From assembly GCA_007748055.1 (NCBI GenBank), contig CP036279.1, positions 6,510,001 through 6,574,000 on the forward strand: a DNA stretch of 64,000 bases, read 5' to 3'. Below are positions 17,243-26,027 of the stretch, piece by piece. A program made the position numbers and the translations under genes. Under the pieces are notes generated by a model. That model was given only the letters and a program-made list of their open reading frames with translations. It ran no database searches and was not told the DNA's origin. Source of the stretch: Kolteria novifilia (GTDB lineage Bacteria; Planctomycetota; Planctomycetia; Kolteriales; Kolteriaceae). The stretch's first letter is position 1. The number at the start of each line of letters is the position of its first letter.

Positions 17243-18400
17243 ATGACTCCTACGTCCCGCTCCGCCGCCATTCTTGCAACTCTCTATTCGATAACTATTT
17301 TCTCGCTCTCCCAAGCCGATACCATTACATTTTCCCAGGATGGACTACGAAAAACCGTCGAGGGAAACGTCCTTGCCGAGGATTCCCGAGGGGGACTCTT
17401 GGTCGAGGGTCGCGATGGCCAGCATCACATCCTCCAATCGGGAGATGTCCTGGAGAGGCAACGCTCCGCCGAGGAGGTCCAGCCGTACTCAAACCGTGAC
17501 CTACAAAGGGCTTTGGAAGAAGAACTCGGCCCGCAGTTCAAGTTCCTCAAGACCAACAACTATCTCGTCTGCTATAGCGGCGATCAGGCCTACGCCCGCC
17601 AAGCCGCCACGCTCTTCGAGCGGGCCTATTCGACATTCACCAACTATTTCCGGCGCCGCGGGGGCTTTCGCTTTGAAAAGCCAAAGTTCCCGCTCATCGC
17701 CATCGTCTGCGCCTCGCGCTCGGAGTACATCGACCTGGTCAGTAAGGAACTCGGCCCCCTCGCGGCCCAGACCGCCGGCGTCTACATGCCTGGGACCAAT
17801 CGGATGTACATGTACGACGCGACCGGGGGCCAAACTGGACAGAATTTGCAGCGAATCGCGCAAACAAACGCCCGCCAAGCGCAGAATTTCGCGTTTTTGC
17901 TTCAAGAACAGAACATTTCGACCGTCATTCATGAAGCGGTGCACCAAATCGCCTTCAACACCGGCTTCCACAAGCGGCATGTCCTCAACCCGCTCTGGTT
18001 GGTCGAGGGGATGGCAATGTACTTCGAGGCTCCCGACCGCGATGCCCGAGGGGGTTGGCGCGGAGCCGGGAAGGTCAACCGCGAGCGACTCGAGCGGTTT
18101 TCAAAGATGTACCCCAGCGGGCTGATCCCGCTCGAGCAAATGATCATCGACGACACGGTCTTTCGCCAAGCCGATACCGCCAACGATGCCTACGCCCAGG
18201 CTTGGGCCCTGAGCTACTTCCTGGCGAAGTCGAAAACCAAGTCATACATCAAATATCTCAAGATTCTCTACGAGCGCGAACCGATGGTCGAGTACACGCC
18301 CGAGGAGCGACTCGCCGACTTTCGGACCGCCTTCGGCAAGTCGCCCGAGAAGCTCGAGGTCGATTTCAAACGCTACATGAAACGAGTCGTCTTGAAGTGA
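17243..18400 (+). CDS. DUF1570 family putative zinc metallopeptidase (copy 1 of 3)
   Basis: This 385-residue exported protein has a signal peptide ending near SLSQA. A short beta-rich domain follows (about 27-75; TITFSQDGLRKTVEGNVL). The DUF1570 domain carries a gluzincin-type zinc motif, HEAVH at residues 230-234. WLVEGMAMYFE follows, with its Glu (residue 255) 25 positions after the first His, as expected for the third metal ligand. YMYDATGG and the C-terminal YTPEERLADFRTAFGKSPEK are shared with the next two genes. Copies follow at 18469 and 19728, so this is a tandem triplication. Proteolytic activity is predicted from the motif, not known. The start is the first ATG after a GAGAGGG. Confidence 0.83.
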   Translation: MTPTSRSAAILATLYSITIFSLSQADTITFSQDGLRKTVEGNVLAEDSRGGLLVEGRDGQHHILQSGDVLERQRSAEEVQPYSNRDLQRALEEELGPQFKFLKTNNYLVCYSGDQAYARQAATLFERAYSTFTNYFRRRGGFRFEKPKFPLIAIVCASRSEYIDLVSKELGPLAAQTAGVYMPGTNRMYMYDATGGQTGQNLQRIAQTNARQAQNFAFLLQEQNISTVIHEAVHQIAFNTGFHKRHVLNPLWLVEGMAMYFEAPDRDARGGWRGAGKVNRERLERFSKMYPSGLIPLEQMIIDDTVFRQADTANDAYAQAWALSYFLAKSKTKSYIKYLKILYEREPMVEYTPEERLADFRTAFGKSPEKLEVDFKRYMKRVVLK

Positions 18401-18468
18401 TCGTCCGCGGAGGTTTCGTGACATCGCGTTCGCAGGATCAGTCCCCCGTCTCCAAGCGTGAGAGGCCG

Positions 18469-19644
18469 ATGCAAGGGCCGTGCCGATCTAGAGACTGTCT
18501 CAAGAGTCGGCTCTGGCTGTGTCTGGCGTTCGCGTTGGTCGCTCTCCCGGCGGCGCATGCCGACGTCATCACCACCCTCGCCGACAATAAGAAGGAATCG
18601 ATCGAGGGAACCGTGCTTTTCGAGGACACTCGGGGACACCTGGTCTTCGAGGGGCGCGACGGCCAATATCACTTCCTCGACCGCAAGGAAATCGTCGATC
18701 ACCAGCGCTCGCGGTCGAAGGTCCGGCCCTACACGAGCCGGCAGCTCCAAGCCGCCCTGGCAAAGCAGCTAGGACCGAACTTCAAGTTCCTGAAGACGAA
18801 GAACTACCTCGTCTGTCATAGTTGCAGCCACGAGTTCGCGCGCGAGGCGGCCAACCTCTTCGAGCTGGCCTACGCCGCTTTTCACAACCACTTTCGACGT
18901 CATGGCGGGTTTCGTCTGACGCGTCCCAGCGGTCCGTTGGTCGCGGTGGTCTGCGGATCGCGTTCGGAGTACGTCAAGCTGCTCTACGAGGACAAGGGAT
19001 TGCCTCCCTCGTCGTCGGTCGGCGTCTATCGCCCGGGCCCAAACCGAATGTACATGTACGACTCGCGTGGCAGCAACGTCGCCGCGGGGCTTCGTTCGGT
19101 CCGCAAGGATTCGAGTCGTTCGGACCAGGTGCGGCCGGCCCTGCTCGATCGCGATGTCGAAACGATCATTCACGAGGCCGTCCACCAGGTCGCCTTCAAC
19201 ACCGGGCTCCACAAGCGCAGCGTCGTCGGCAACCCCGTTTGGTTGGTCGAAGGCCTGGCGATGTATTTCGAAACCGCCGCCCACAAGGCCGGGGGTGGCA
19301 CTCGCGGCACGAGCGACATCAATCCGACCCAGCTCGAGCAGTTCTCGCGTATGTACCCCGATCGGGTGATCCCGCTCGCCGAGTTGGTCGTCGATGACGA
19401 ACGTTTTCGCAAGGGCGACAAGGTCTCCGATTCCTACACCCAGGCGTGGGCCTTCACCTACTTCTTGATCAAGTCGAAACCGCGCGCGTCCGCGAACTAC
19501 ATGAAGATCCTCTATGATCGCGACCCCTTCGTCGCATACACTCCGGAAGAACGGCTCGCCGACTTCCGCGAGGCATTCGGCAAGCCCCCCGAGAAGTTGG
19601 AACTCGAGTTCCGACGCTTCATCAGTCGTGTCGTTCGCCGTTGA
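18469..19644 (+). CDS. DUF1570 family putative zinc metallopeptidase (copy 2 of 3)
   Basis: From the ATG at 18469 the protein has 391 residues with a signal peptide (LWLCLAFALVALPAAHA). An in-frame GTG at 18418 with GGAGG 4 nt upstream is a real alternative and would add 17 residues. The N-terminal domain VITTLADNKKESIEGTVLFE matches copy 1. The metal site is intact: HEAVHQ, then WLVEGLAMYFE with the same spacing. It begins 68 bp after copy 1 and is probably cotranscribed. The two intact copies differ widely in sequence, so the duplication is old. Likely an envelope peptidase of unknown substrate. Confidence 0.82.
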   Translation: MQGPCRSRDCLKSRLWLCLAFALVALPAAHADVITTLADNKKESIEGTVLFEDTRGHLVFEGRDGQYHFLDRKEIVDHQRSRSKVRPYTSRQLQAALAKQLGPNFKFLKTKNYLVCHSCSHEFAREAANLFELAYAAFHNHFRRHGGFRLTRPSGPLVAVVCGSRSEYVKLLYEDKGLPPSSSVGVYRPGPNRMYMYDSRGSNVAAGLRSVRKDSSRSDQVRPALLDRDVETIIHEAVHQVAFNTGLHKRSVVGNPVWLVEGLAMYFETAAHKAGGGTRGTSDINPTQLEQFSRMYPDRVIPLAELVVDDERFRKGDKVSDSYTQAWAFTYFLIKSKPRASANYMKILYDRDPFVAYTPEERLADFREAFGKPPEKLELEFRRFISRVVRR

Positions 19645-19727
19645 AACCTGCCCTACGGTCTCAACCCCGCTCGGACGTCACTGGCCGATTCCCCGTAGGC
19701 AAAGGCTAGACAGAGGCCAACCGCGAC

Positions 19728-20876
19728 GTGTCCGCCCGCCCAATCCCACCTCTCTTGGCCCTCCTTGCCGGTCTCGCTCTCTCGGCGAGCGCCGACGTGA
19801 TCACCTACGAGTCGGCCGGCGAGCGCGTCACCGTCGAGGGACTCGTGCTCGCCGACGACGAACAGGGAAGCGTTCTCTTCGAGACGCGTGACGGCCGGCA
19901 CCACATCATTCCCGGCACCAAGGTCTTCGAGCGCATTCGCACCCGCCAGGAAGTGACTCCCTACACGAAGGAGGAACTCAAGCGACGGCTGGGTCAGCAA
20001 CTTGGCCCCCGCTTTCGCTTTGTCGACACGAAGCACTATCTGGTGGCCAATGGAGGCGACCGAGAATTGGGGCGTGAGATCGCGACCCTCGCCGAGAAGG
20101 TCTACGCCGCGTTCACGAACTTCTTCAGAAGCAACGTTGGGTTCAAAATCGCCAAACCCCGCTACCCGCTGATCATCGTGGTCTACCCATCGCGCGGCGA
20201 CTATCTCGAGGCGATGTCCGCAAGGCTCGGATCGGTCGCGGAGAGCACGGCCGGCCTCTATGTCGCCAGCTCGAATCAGATCGTCGTCTATGATCCCTTG
20301 GGAGGCGACGCCGGGGCCCATCTCCAACGGCTCCGGGAGAAGGACTCCGCCGAGGCCATCGCGCTGGCGGAGCGGCTTCATCAACAGATCATGGCGACGA
20401 TCGTGCACGAAGCGGTTCAGCAAGTCGCGCACAACACCGGATTGCGTCGTCGAGACGTCCTCGGTCCGGCCTGGGTGATCAAGGGCCTCGCGATGTACTT
20501 CGAAACGCTGGAGATGGAAACCGACGATGGTTGGTGGGGGGTTGGAAAGATCAATCGGCAGCGGCGCGACCGGCTGCGAGCACTCTTCCCAAACCAGCTT
20601 GTGCCTCTGGGAAAGTTCGTCATCGACGACAAGATCTTCCTCGATCAGAAGACGGCCGACAACGCGTACGCCCAAGCTTGGGCGTTGACGTACTATCTCG
20701 CCAAATCCCATCGGGCCCGCTACGTGAGGTATCTCGAGATCCTCAATGATCGTCCGCCGATGACTCCCTACTCTCCCTCTGAACGGAGAGCGGATTTCAG
20801 GAAAGCCTTCGGGAAATCGCCCCAGGAGCTCGAACTCGAGTTCCGGCGCTACTTACAGAAATACGTCGTCGAGTAA
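19728..20876 (+). CDS. DUF1570 family protein (copy 3 of 3), predicted inactive: two metal ligands replaced
   Basis: This 382-residue exported protein has a GTG start with AGAGG about 11 nt upstream and a signal peptide ending at ALSASA. The domain plan and length match copies 1 and 2, including the N-terminal ADVITYESAGERVTVEG and the C-terminal YSPSERRADFRKAFGKSPQE. The metal site differs. HEAVH has become HEAVQ (His to Gln at residue 231, codon 20418-20420). The downstream VEG has become IKG (Glu to Lys at residue 252, codon 20481-20483). The first His (227) and catalytic Glu (228) remain. A new His lies 8 residues after the first His (QVAHNTG). The frame is otherwise undamaged, so it is a maintained gene, probably a pseudo-enzyme. 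Confidence 0.83.
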   Translation: MSARPIPPLLALLAGLALSASADVITYESAGERVTVEGLVLADDEQGSVLFETRDGRHHIIPGTKVFERIRTRQEVTPYTKEELKRRLGQQLGPRFRFVDTKHYLVANGGDRELGREIATLAEKVYAAFTNFFRSNVGFKIAKPRYPLIIVVYPSRGDYLEAMSARLGSVAESTAGLYVASSNQIVVYDPLGGDAGAHLQRLREKDSAEAIALAERLHQQIMATIVHEAVQQVAHNTGLRRRDVLGPAWVIKGLAMYFETLEMETDDGWWGVGKINRQRRDRLRALFPNQLVPLGKFVIDDKIFLDQKTADNAYAQAWALTYYLAKSHRARYVRYLEILNDRPPMTPYSPSERRADFRKAFGKSPQELELEFRRYLQKYVVE

Positions 20877-20900
20877 GACCGCGCGGCACGGCCAACTTGG

Positions 20901-21088
20901 GCTAGCACCGGTTGCTTCACTACTGACACAGTAATTTTGGGCTAGCACCGGCTGCTTCGCTACCGACACTGTAATTTTGGGCTAGCACCGGCTGCTTCGC
21001 TACCGACACTGTAATTTTGGGCTAGCACCGGTTGCTTCACTACCGACACTGTAATTTTGGGCTAGCACCGGTTGCTTCGCTACCGGTG
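20901..21088. repeat. Tandem 40-bp hairpin repeat, about 5 copies
   Basis: Units begin at 20901, 20941, 20981, 21021 and 21061 with GCTAGCACCGG. Each contains GCTTC(G/A)CTACC. In the last copy the palindrome is complete: CACCGGTTGC and GCTACCGGTG pair around a TTC loop with one mismatch. The same core, with a 33-bp period, makes the array at 35.8-36.8 kb. The array lies just after the third DUF1570 stop codon, between convergent genes. Confidence 0.9.
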
Positions 21089-21304
21089 CGGCGCAGCCGT
21101 CAGAAGTCTCGGAAGACGCGAACGAGTACCTGCAGCGCGATCCCTACTCGCCTAAAGCCGCAACGCGGCAGCCGACTAAAGAGGTATCGCCCCGCCGGGG
21201 CTCGCGCTTTGCGACGTACCAACCTGGCACTCACGTGCCAGGCTATACTCGCCCGCCGCTTCGCGGCCGAAGAGTCACGACGATGGCGCCCACCGGCGAC
21301 GCGA
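21089..21304. other. Intergenic tail with further palindromes
   Basis: Between the 40-bp repeats and the glycosyltransferase stop lies a further palindrome near 21224-21241 (CTGGCAC and GTGCCAG around TCAC). GC-rich phrases resembling other dispersed repeats are also present (CCGCCGGGGCTCG). No gene seen. Confidence 0.5.
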
Positions 21305-22537
21305 CTACGCACTGCGACGCCACGGAATGGGCTGCTCGTAGATCTCTTCCAACCCGGCGGCTTGGCGATAGACGCGAGCGGTGAGCCGAGCGGTCTCTTC
21401 CCAGGAAAAGCGGGCGGCGCGTCGATAGCCTCGACGGCGTAACTCGTCGGCCAACTCCCGATGACTGACGATCTCGCGCATCGCCTGCGTCAGTTCTTCC
21501 TCGTCCTCGGGATTGACGATGAGGGCATCGTCCCCGACGACCTCGGGAAGACTACTCCGGTTCGACGTCACGACGGGACAGCCGCACACCATCGCCTCGA
21601 GCGGTGGCAGGCCAAAGCCCTCGTGGAAACTCGGGTAGACCAGGGCGCTGGCGGCATTGGTGAGAGCCACGAGATCCTGGTCATCGAGATAGCCCAGCCA
21701 ACGGACCGAGTCGCGCCACGGCGATTGACGCAGCATCTCGCGCACCGCGTCGCTGTGCCATCCCCATCCCCCGGCGAGGATGAGCGGAAACTTCGACCGG
21801 ATGGCATTGCCGAGCCGTCCATAGGCTCGCAGAAGCCCCTCGACGTTCTTGCGGGGCTCGATGGTTCCCACGAAGAGAAGGAATCGGCGCGGCAACTCGA
21901 GTCGTTTGCGGGCACGTTCGACGCTCGCAACGGGCAAGACCCGAAAGTGACGGCGCGGCGCCAGCGGCGTGACCGAGATCCGGTTCTCGGGGATCCCGAG
22001 CAACCGAGTCATGTCGCGGGCGGTCGCCGAGGAAATCGCCAAGTAGTAGTCGGTCCGCTCGATTCCGGTTTGAAGCCGGCGCTCGTAGTGCTCGACCCGG
22101 TAACGCGGGTGCCACTGCGGAAAGAGAAGGACCGACAGGTCGTTGATCGTCGTCACCGTTGGCGCCTGGCATGTCGGCGGCGTCGCGTCGGGCTCGTGAA
22201 AGAGCGTGCGCGCCTCGCGATCGACGGCCCAATCGAGATAGCGTTCGTACAGCGGCGACGCGATGTAGCGCAGACTCGAGCGCAGACGCTGTTTGACTTG
22301 GTGGAGCGCCCCCGGCGTCGTCGAGCGCAAGGCGGGCCCCTGCTGCTCGCGGCGCGGTCGCGACTTGGACTTCCGTCGCAGCAACGATCCGGCCGGGGTT
22401 TGGCTCAGGCGCACCGCGCGGATGTCGCGATCGACGAAAGGCAAGTGGTAGAGAAGTTCCAGCGCGTAGTGGCCGACCCCCGAAGCCTGTCGGCACGCGA
22501 CCGCATCGTTGATCAAAACGGTCATCGGTTCGGTCAT
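21305..22537 (-). CDS. Glycosyltransferase family 1/4 (GT-B fold)
   Basis: From the ATG at 22537 the protein has 410 residues and no signal peptide; it is likely cytoplasmic or membrane-associated. The C-terminal half carries the GT4 (Pfam Glycos_transf_1) signature: LFVGTIEPRKNVEGLLRAYG, then ALVYPSFHEGFGLPPLEAMV, CPVVTSNRSSLPEVVGD and ALIVNPED. The donor-site Glu is in the EGFGLPPLE segment. The N-terminal domain contains a basic segment (LLRRKSKSRPRREQQ). The open frame extends to 22594 without support; an ATG at 22525 is also possible. Likely role: sugar transfer in exopolysaccharide, LPS or protein glycosylation. It is convergent with the DUF1570 genes and not in an operon. Confidence 0.87.
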   Translation of the reverse strand: MTEPMTVLINDAVACRQASGVGHYALELLYHLPFVDRDIRAVRLSQTPAGSLLRRKSKSRPRREQQGPALRSTTPGALHQVKQRLRSSLRYIASPLYERYLDWAVDREARTLFHEPDATPPTCQAPTVTTINDLSVLLFPQWHPRYRVEHYERRLQTGIERTDYYLAISSATARDMTRLLGIPENRISVTPLAPRRHFRVLPVASVERARKRLELPRRFLLFVGTIEPRKNVEGLLRAYGRLGNAIRSKFPLILAGGWGWHSDAVREMLRQSPWRDSVRWLGYLDDQDLVALTNAASALVYPSFHEGFGLPPLEAMVCGCPVVTSNRSSLPEVVGDDALIVNPEDEEELTQAMREIVSHRELADELRRRGYRRAARFSWEETARLTARVYRQAAGLEEIYEQPIPWRRSA

Positions 22538-22938
22538 CGCCGTGGGCCCATTCGAAAAAATAGTGTGCTCCTGGAACCGGCGTGTGCATACCACGCGGAG
22601 GCGACCGGATGAAGGGCAACTCGGTCCAATTCAGCGTTTCCCCGCGTCGATTCCCCGGAGACGGTGAGTAGACATGGCCTCGCTGGGCGGCTGCAACGTA
22701 TGGACAAGCGTGGCGGTTCCGGCTCCCTCGCCTCCACGGGTTCCCGGTTCGCCAGCGTCGACCAGAGTCCCCGTTTGTGCCCGTTTCCCAACCGGTAGAG
22801 CCTTCCATTTGGCCCACGCGCTCGTTAAGGTGGGAGATTGCCAAACCTATTGGGGCCGAACCAAACTCAACCGACTCGTTTCACATCGTCAACCGATGTG
22901 CCATGTCGCCGCTACGTCGGGGGATGGGGGAAATCGAC
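22538..22938. other. Divergent intergenic region, no feature identified
   Basis: About 400 bp between the divergent glycosyltransferase and pseudopilin genes. I see no repeat of the families found elsewhere and no supported ORF. It should contain promoters for both genes, but I cannot place them. Confidence 0.45.
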
Positions 22939-23886
22939 ATGCGACTTTCAAACCGAGGGAACCTCCGATGGGGGTTCACACTGGTGGAATTGCTGGTGGT
23001 GATCGCCATCATCGGCGTGTTGGTGGGGCTCCTGTTGCCAGCGGTCCAGCAGGCGCGGGAAGCCGCTCGGCGGATGCAGTGTTCGAACAAGCTCAAGCAG
23101 TTCGGCGCCGCCTTTCACAACTACGTCGAGTCGCACGGAGCGTTTCCCCCGGGACTGGTCGCCCTCGGCGCCACGAACTGCCCGGCGCAAACGACGCCGA
23201 GCAACGATGCCCGCGCCCCTTGGAGCGTGCTGATCCTTCCCTTTCTCGATCAGCAGCAGCGCTACGACAGGTTCAATTTGAGTCTCGGCTTCTCGATCAA
23301 CAATGAGTTCTCCTCCCCCAATAAGGCGGAGCAACTCGAGCCCAACGCACTCTTCCACTGCCCCTCCGACATCAATGGTCGAAGCCACTACTCCAACTAC
23401 ATCGCCAGCGCCGGGGGCGGTACGCCGACGGGGTCGGGATGCGTCGCGACCAACACGTCGAACTTCATCCTCTACCGCAATGGACTTTTCTTCGTCAATT
23501 CGAGCGTCGGCCTGCGGGACATCAGCGACGGCACGACGAAGACCTACATGATGGGCGAGAGCAAGTACATGGTTCACCCCGACGGGAACAGCACCAAGCA
23601 TGGCTTCTGGTCGGCGGGCGTCTACTTGCGTGGGGATTGGCGCTACTACGTCAATTTGCTCGCGGCGATTGAACCGATCAACCAGCCCTACACCGGCCCG
23701 CTCGATCCCATCAAACCGAACAACGAAGCGGTCGTGGGACGCACCTTCGGCAGTCGGCATCCCGGCGGTTGTCATGCGCTGATGGCGGATGGCAGCGTCC
23801 AATTCCTCTCGCAGGACATGGACGTCAACATTCACCGCTCGCTGGGTGCCCGCGACGACAACGGCCCGCTGGAGATGCCCTTTTAA
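22939..23886 (+). CDS. DUF1559 pseudopilin-like protein
   Basis: The protein has 315 residues. The type IV prepilin motif [20 protein letters not shown] starts at about residue 12, followed by LLPAVQQAREAARRMQCSNK, the invariant start of planctomycetal DUF1559 proteins. The globular domain ends with HPGGCHALMADGSVQFLSQD, the H-x(9)-DG-type C-terminal element of this family. I chose the ATG at 22939, preceded by GGGGGA, over a longer upstream frame. DUF1559 proteins are predicted to be cleaved by a prepilin peptidase and assembled or retained at the membrane; the family is massively expanded in the phylum. A lipoprotein gene follows after 27 bp, a pairing that recurs at 55.2 kb. Confidence 0.9.
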   Translation: MRLSNRGNLRWGFTLVELLVVIAIIGVLVGLLLPAVQQAREAARRMQCSNKLKQFGAAFHNYVESHGAFPPGLVALGATNCPAQTTPSNDARAPWSVLILPFLDQQQRYDRFNLSLGFSINNEFSSPNKAEQLEPNALFHCPSDINGRSHYSNYIASAGGGTPTGSGCVATNTSNFILYRNGLFFVNSSVGLRDISDGTTKTYMMGESKYMVHPDGNSTKHGFWSAGVYLRGDWRYYVNLLAAIEPINQPYTGPLDPIKPNNEAVVGRTFGSRHPGGCHALMADGSVQFLSQDMDVNIHRSLGARDDNGPLEMPF

Positions 23887-23913
23887 GGGACTGCGCGAAA
23901 GGATCGATGACGG

Positions 23914-24297
23914 ATGAGAGTAGCGTGGCGACGGGGCGCCTTGGCGATCGTCTTGGGCCTGCTGACGTTAGGGTGCGGACCGACTTCATCAGGTCGGCAT
24001 ACGGTCTCGGGAACGGTGACCTATGACACCAAGCCCCTGCCCAAGGGCCGAGTCATGTTTGAGCCGGATGCGGGCGCGGGCAATCGCGGTCCTTCGGGAA
24101 GCGCGGAGATCGTCGACGGCAAGTTCACGACCTCCCGGAACATGGGCGTGATCGGAGGGCCCTACATTGTTCGCATCTACGGACCGCCGGTCGAGTCGGG
24201 TTCGATGAACCACGTCGACTTTCCGCCATTCGAAACCAAGCACGACTTCCCCGACAAGGACACCGAAGTCAGCTTCGACATCCCCGCCGCGAAGTAG
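23914..24297 (+). CDS. Small lipoprotein with carboxypeptidase-regulatory/transthyretin-like fold
   Basis: The protein has 127 residues with lipoprotein signal VLGLLTLGC (lipobox LTLGC). HTVSGTVTYDTKPLPKGRVM, SGSAEIVDGKFTTSRNM and GPYIVRIYG are typical of the carboxypeptidase regulatory-like beta-sandwich. Such a gene commonly follows a DUF1559 gene in planctomycetes, and here the gap is 27 bp, so they are probably one operon. It is likely anchored to a membrane facing the periplasm or outside. The function is unknown; pairing suggests that it works with the pseudopilin. Confidence 0.83.
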   Translation: MRVAWRRGALAIVLGLLTLGCGPTSSGRHTVSGTVTYDTKPLPKGRVMFEPDAGAGNRGPSGSAEIVDGKFTTSRNMGVIGGPYIVRIYGPPVESGSMNHVDFPPFETKHDFPDKDTEVSFDIPAAK

Positions 24298-24387
24298 TAA
24301 TCCCGTGGTACGCGACGAGGGTGCCGACACTTGCTGCCGACACCCTCGCTCGGGCGATCATTCATGTCATCGGCCACGCCAACCGCG

Positions 24388-25638
24388 TCAGGGCAGCGGA
24401 GTCGGCGGGCCGGTGAACGAATCGCGAATCTCGATCGAGTGGTTGCGGATCGGAGCCTGCGTCACCCAACCGATGGTGTCGACGCCGTTGTAGTGGCGGT
24501 CCATCGGATGACGTTTCGGGGGAACGCCCCAGTTGACCGCCGCCGTCACGAATCCCCGCAACCCTCCCGTGCCGCCGACCACTTCACCACCGAAGCGAAA
24601 ACGACCGAGATAGAGGTTGGTGAAGAGACCGCCGTAGGTCTCGTCGAGGGTGTCGTCATACGTCAGGTAGCGACCCGACCAACCGAGTTGCCAGAAGGGG
24701 CAGAAGTACTTACCGACGTAGATCTGGTAGTCGACGCTCGCGGTCTGGACCCGCTTGAGTTGATTGCGAATCCCGCCCCGCTGCGGCCCGAAGCTATCGG
24801 CGCCAAGCCCGCTGGCGATCGCCAAGTCGAGGGTCATCACCCGGACGAGCGGCAGGTTCGCCATCGCGCTGACCGCACCACCGACCTTCTGGTACTCCTC
24901 TTCCCAATCGATGAACGCGTCGAGCTTCATGTAGACCGTCTTGTAGCGCCAGCCAAGGTAGCTGTCGATCGAGAATTCTAGGCTGTCGTTGTAGCGGGTG
25001 TCGTTGCCGGCATAGCCGAACAGTCCCTGGGTACCGAAGATCACGCAGGGGGTCTGGATCGGCAGCAGCGTGCCGCCGGCCATGATCAGCGTCTGCTCCT
25101 CCTCGATGAAGCCGTAGAACTGGGTATCGCGGAGGAAGTTGTAGGTGGTATCCAGTCGCGGTCCCGCCAGTCCATTGGTCGAGTTCGTCGACGTCGTCAG
25201 GTTCGGGTTGCCCTGGAGCGTGTTGGCGACCGGCGTCGGCTGGTAGAGGGCATCATACCCATCGAGCCCGTCGTTGAGCCCCGGCCCCCCGTGGTAGAGG
25301 TGCGAGGTCTGCTGAATCCCCGAGCTGGTGGGATTCGTCGCGGACGTCTGATAGTCCGCCAGTCGCACCCCTCCTTGCTGGGAACCGCTGGGGACGCTCT
25401 GAAACGAGGCTTGCTGAAGCCCCCCGTCCGTCGCGGGAACGCCCCCATTCCAATGGGATTGCTTGATCGCCGCGGTTCGCGGGAGGACGTCGATGACGCC
25501 CTGGGCGTGGACGAGTGGCGCGAAATGCAGGAGCAAGACCAACGCGCCCGACAGGGAATATCGACTCGAGCGGGCCTTCGCCGCAACGCCCTGAGCCGCC
25601 GAACTAAGAGACCTTGGCTGTCGCCGATCGTCGCGCAT
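24388..25638 (-). CDS. Putative outer-membrane beta-barrel protein of a planctomycetal family
   Basis: From the ATG at 25638 (GGAGAGG 5 nt upstream) the protein has 416 residues. An N-terminal hydrophobic segment (SLSGALVLLLHFAPLVHA) acts as a signal peptide. A Gln/Ser/Gly-rich linker follows. The C-terminal two thirds is rich in alternating aromatic strands, e.g. DTTYNFLRDTQFYGFIEEEQ, SIDSYLGWRYKTVYMKLDAF and ASVDYQIYVGKYFCPFWQLG. This looks like an outer-membrane or surface beta-barrel. I believe it belongs to a planctomycete-specific DUF family (possibly DUF6666), but that is from memory and unverified. No partner gene is evident. Confidence 0.68.
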   Translation of the reverse strand: MRDDRRQPRSLSSAAQGVAAKARSSRYSLSGALVLLLHFAPLVHAQGVIDVLPRTAAIKQSHWNGGVPATDGGLQQASFQSVPSGSQQGGVRLADYQTSATNPTSSGIQQTSHLYHGGPGLNDGLDGYDALYQPTPVANTLQGNPNLTTSTNSTNGLAGPRLDTTYNFLRDTQFYGFIEEEQTLIMAGGTLLPIQTPCVIFGTQGLFGYAGNDTRYNDSLEFSIDSYLGWRYKTVYMKLDAFIDWEEEYQKVGGAVSAMANLPLVRVMTLDLAIASGLGADSFGPQRGGIRNQLKRVQTASVDYQIYVGKYFCPFWQLGWSGRYLTYDDTLDETYGGLFTNLYLGRFRFGGEVVGGTGGLRGFVTAAVNWGVPPKRHPMDRHYNGVDTIGWVTQAPIRNHSIEIRDSFTGPPTPLP

Positions 25639-26027
25639 GGATCCTCTCCAACTTCGCGCGGCAACCATCGCCGTGATGGCTTGCGCATCGAGTGCCGCTG
25701 ATACTCTCTATGTCGAATAATCCGGCCGACCGATTACAGCAATTTTTGCGATCCAACCCCTTTTCACGACATTGGCCGTTTTGGCGGTCTTCCGTTCGCA
25801 TGCGAACTCACCCCATGTTGCCTCGTCGGCATGACCGGAACGCGAAGGTGGGGAGACTTGAGAAAGATCGAGTCTTTCTGTCCAGCGGGGCGGATGGATG
25901 GCCCAGATAGCTCGTCAATCGGGGTTCGCGACTCGGTTAAGCCACCCGGTAGTCAGTGTCCTCCCCTGACCAGGGAGTTCCTCCCAATGTCCCCCCTTGG
26001 ACAAGGGGGGAGCAGTAGAGACGGAAA
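25639..26027. other. Intergenic region with terminator-like hairpin
   Basis: About 390 bp between two minus-strand genes. Apart from the hairpin at 25991-26010 I see nothing recognisable. An AT-richer stretch at about 25705-25750 is a candidate promoter area for the downstream outer-membrane-protein gene, but no good consensus is present. Confidence 0.45.
25991..26010. terminator. Perfect hairpin after the FAH gene (dispersed repeat family)
   Basis: CCCCCCTTG pairs perfectly with CAAGGGGGG around a 2-nt loop, 17 bp after the stop of the minus-strand FAH-fold gene. There is no T-tract, so it is at best an unusual terminator. The same palindrome occurs at 42975, 49.2-49.4 kb and, with small changes, 37.9 and 50.3 kb. 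Confidence 0.5.

Noticed and set aside
20901-21088. Possible CRISPR array
   Set aside because: Units are contiguous with a constant 40-bp period and no unique spacers; the 29-, 30- and 33-bp arrays fail in the same way. No cas genes are in the window.
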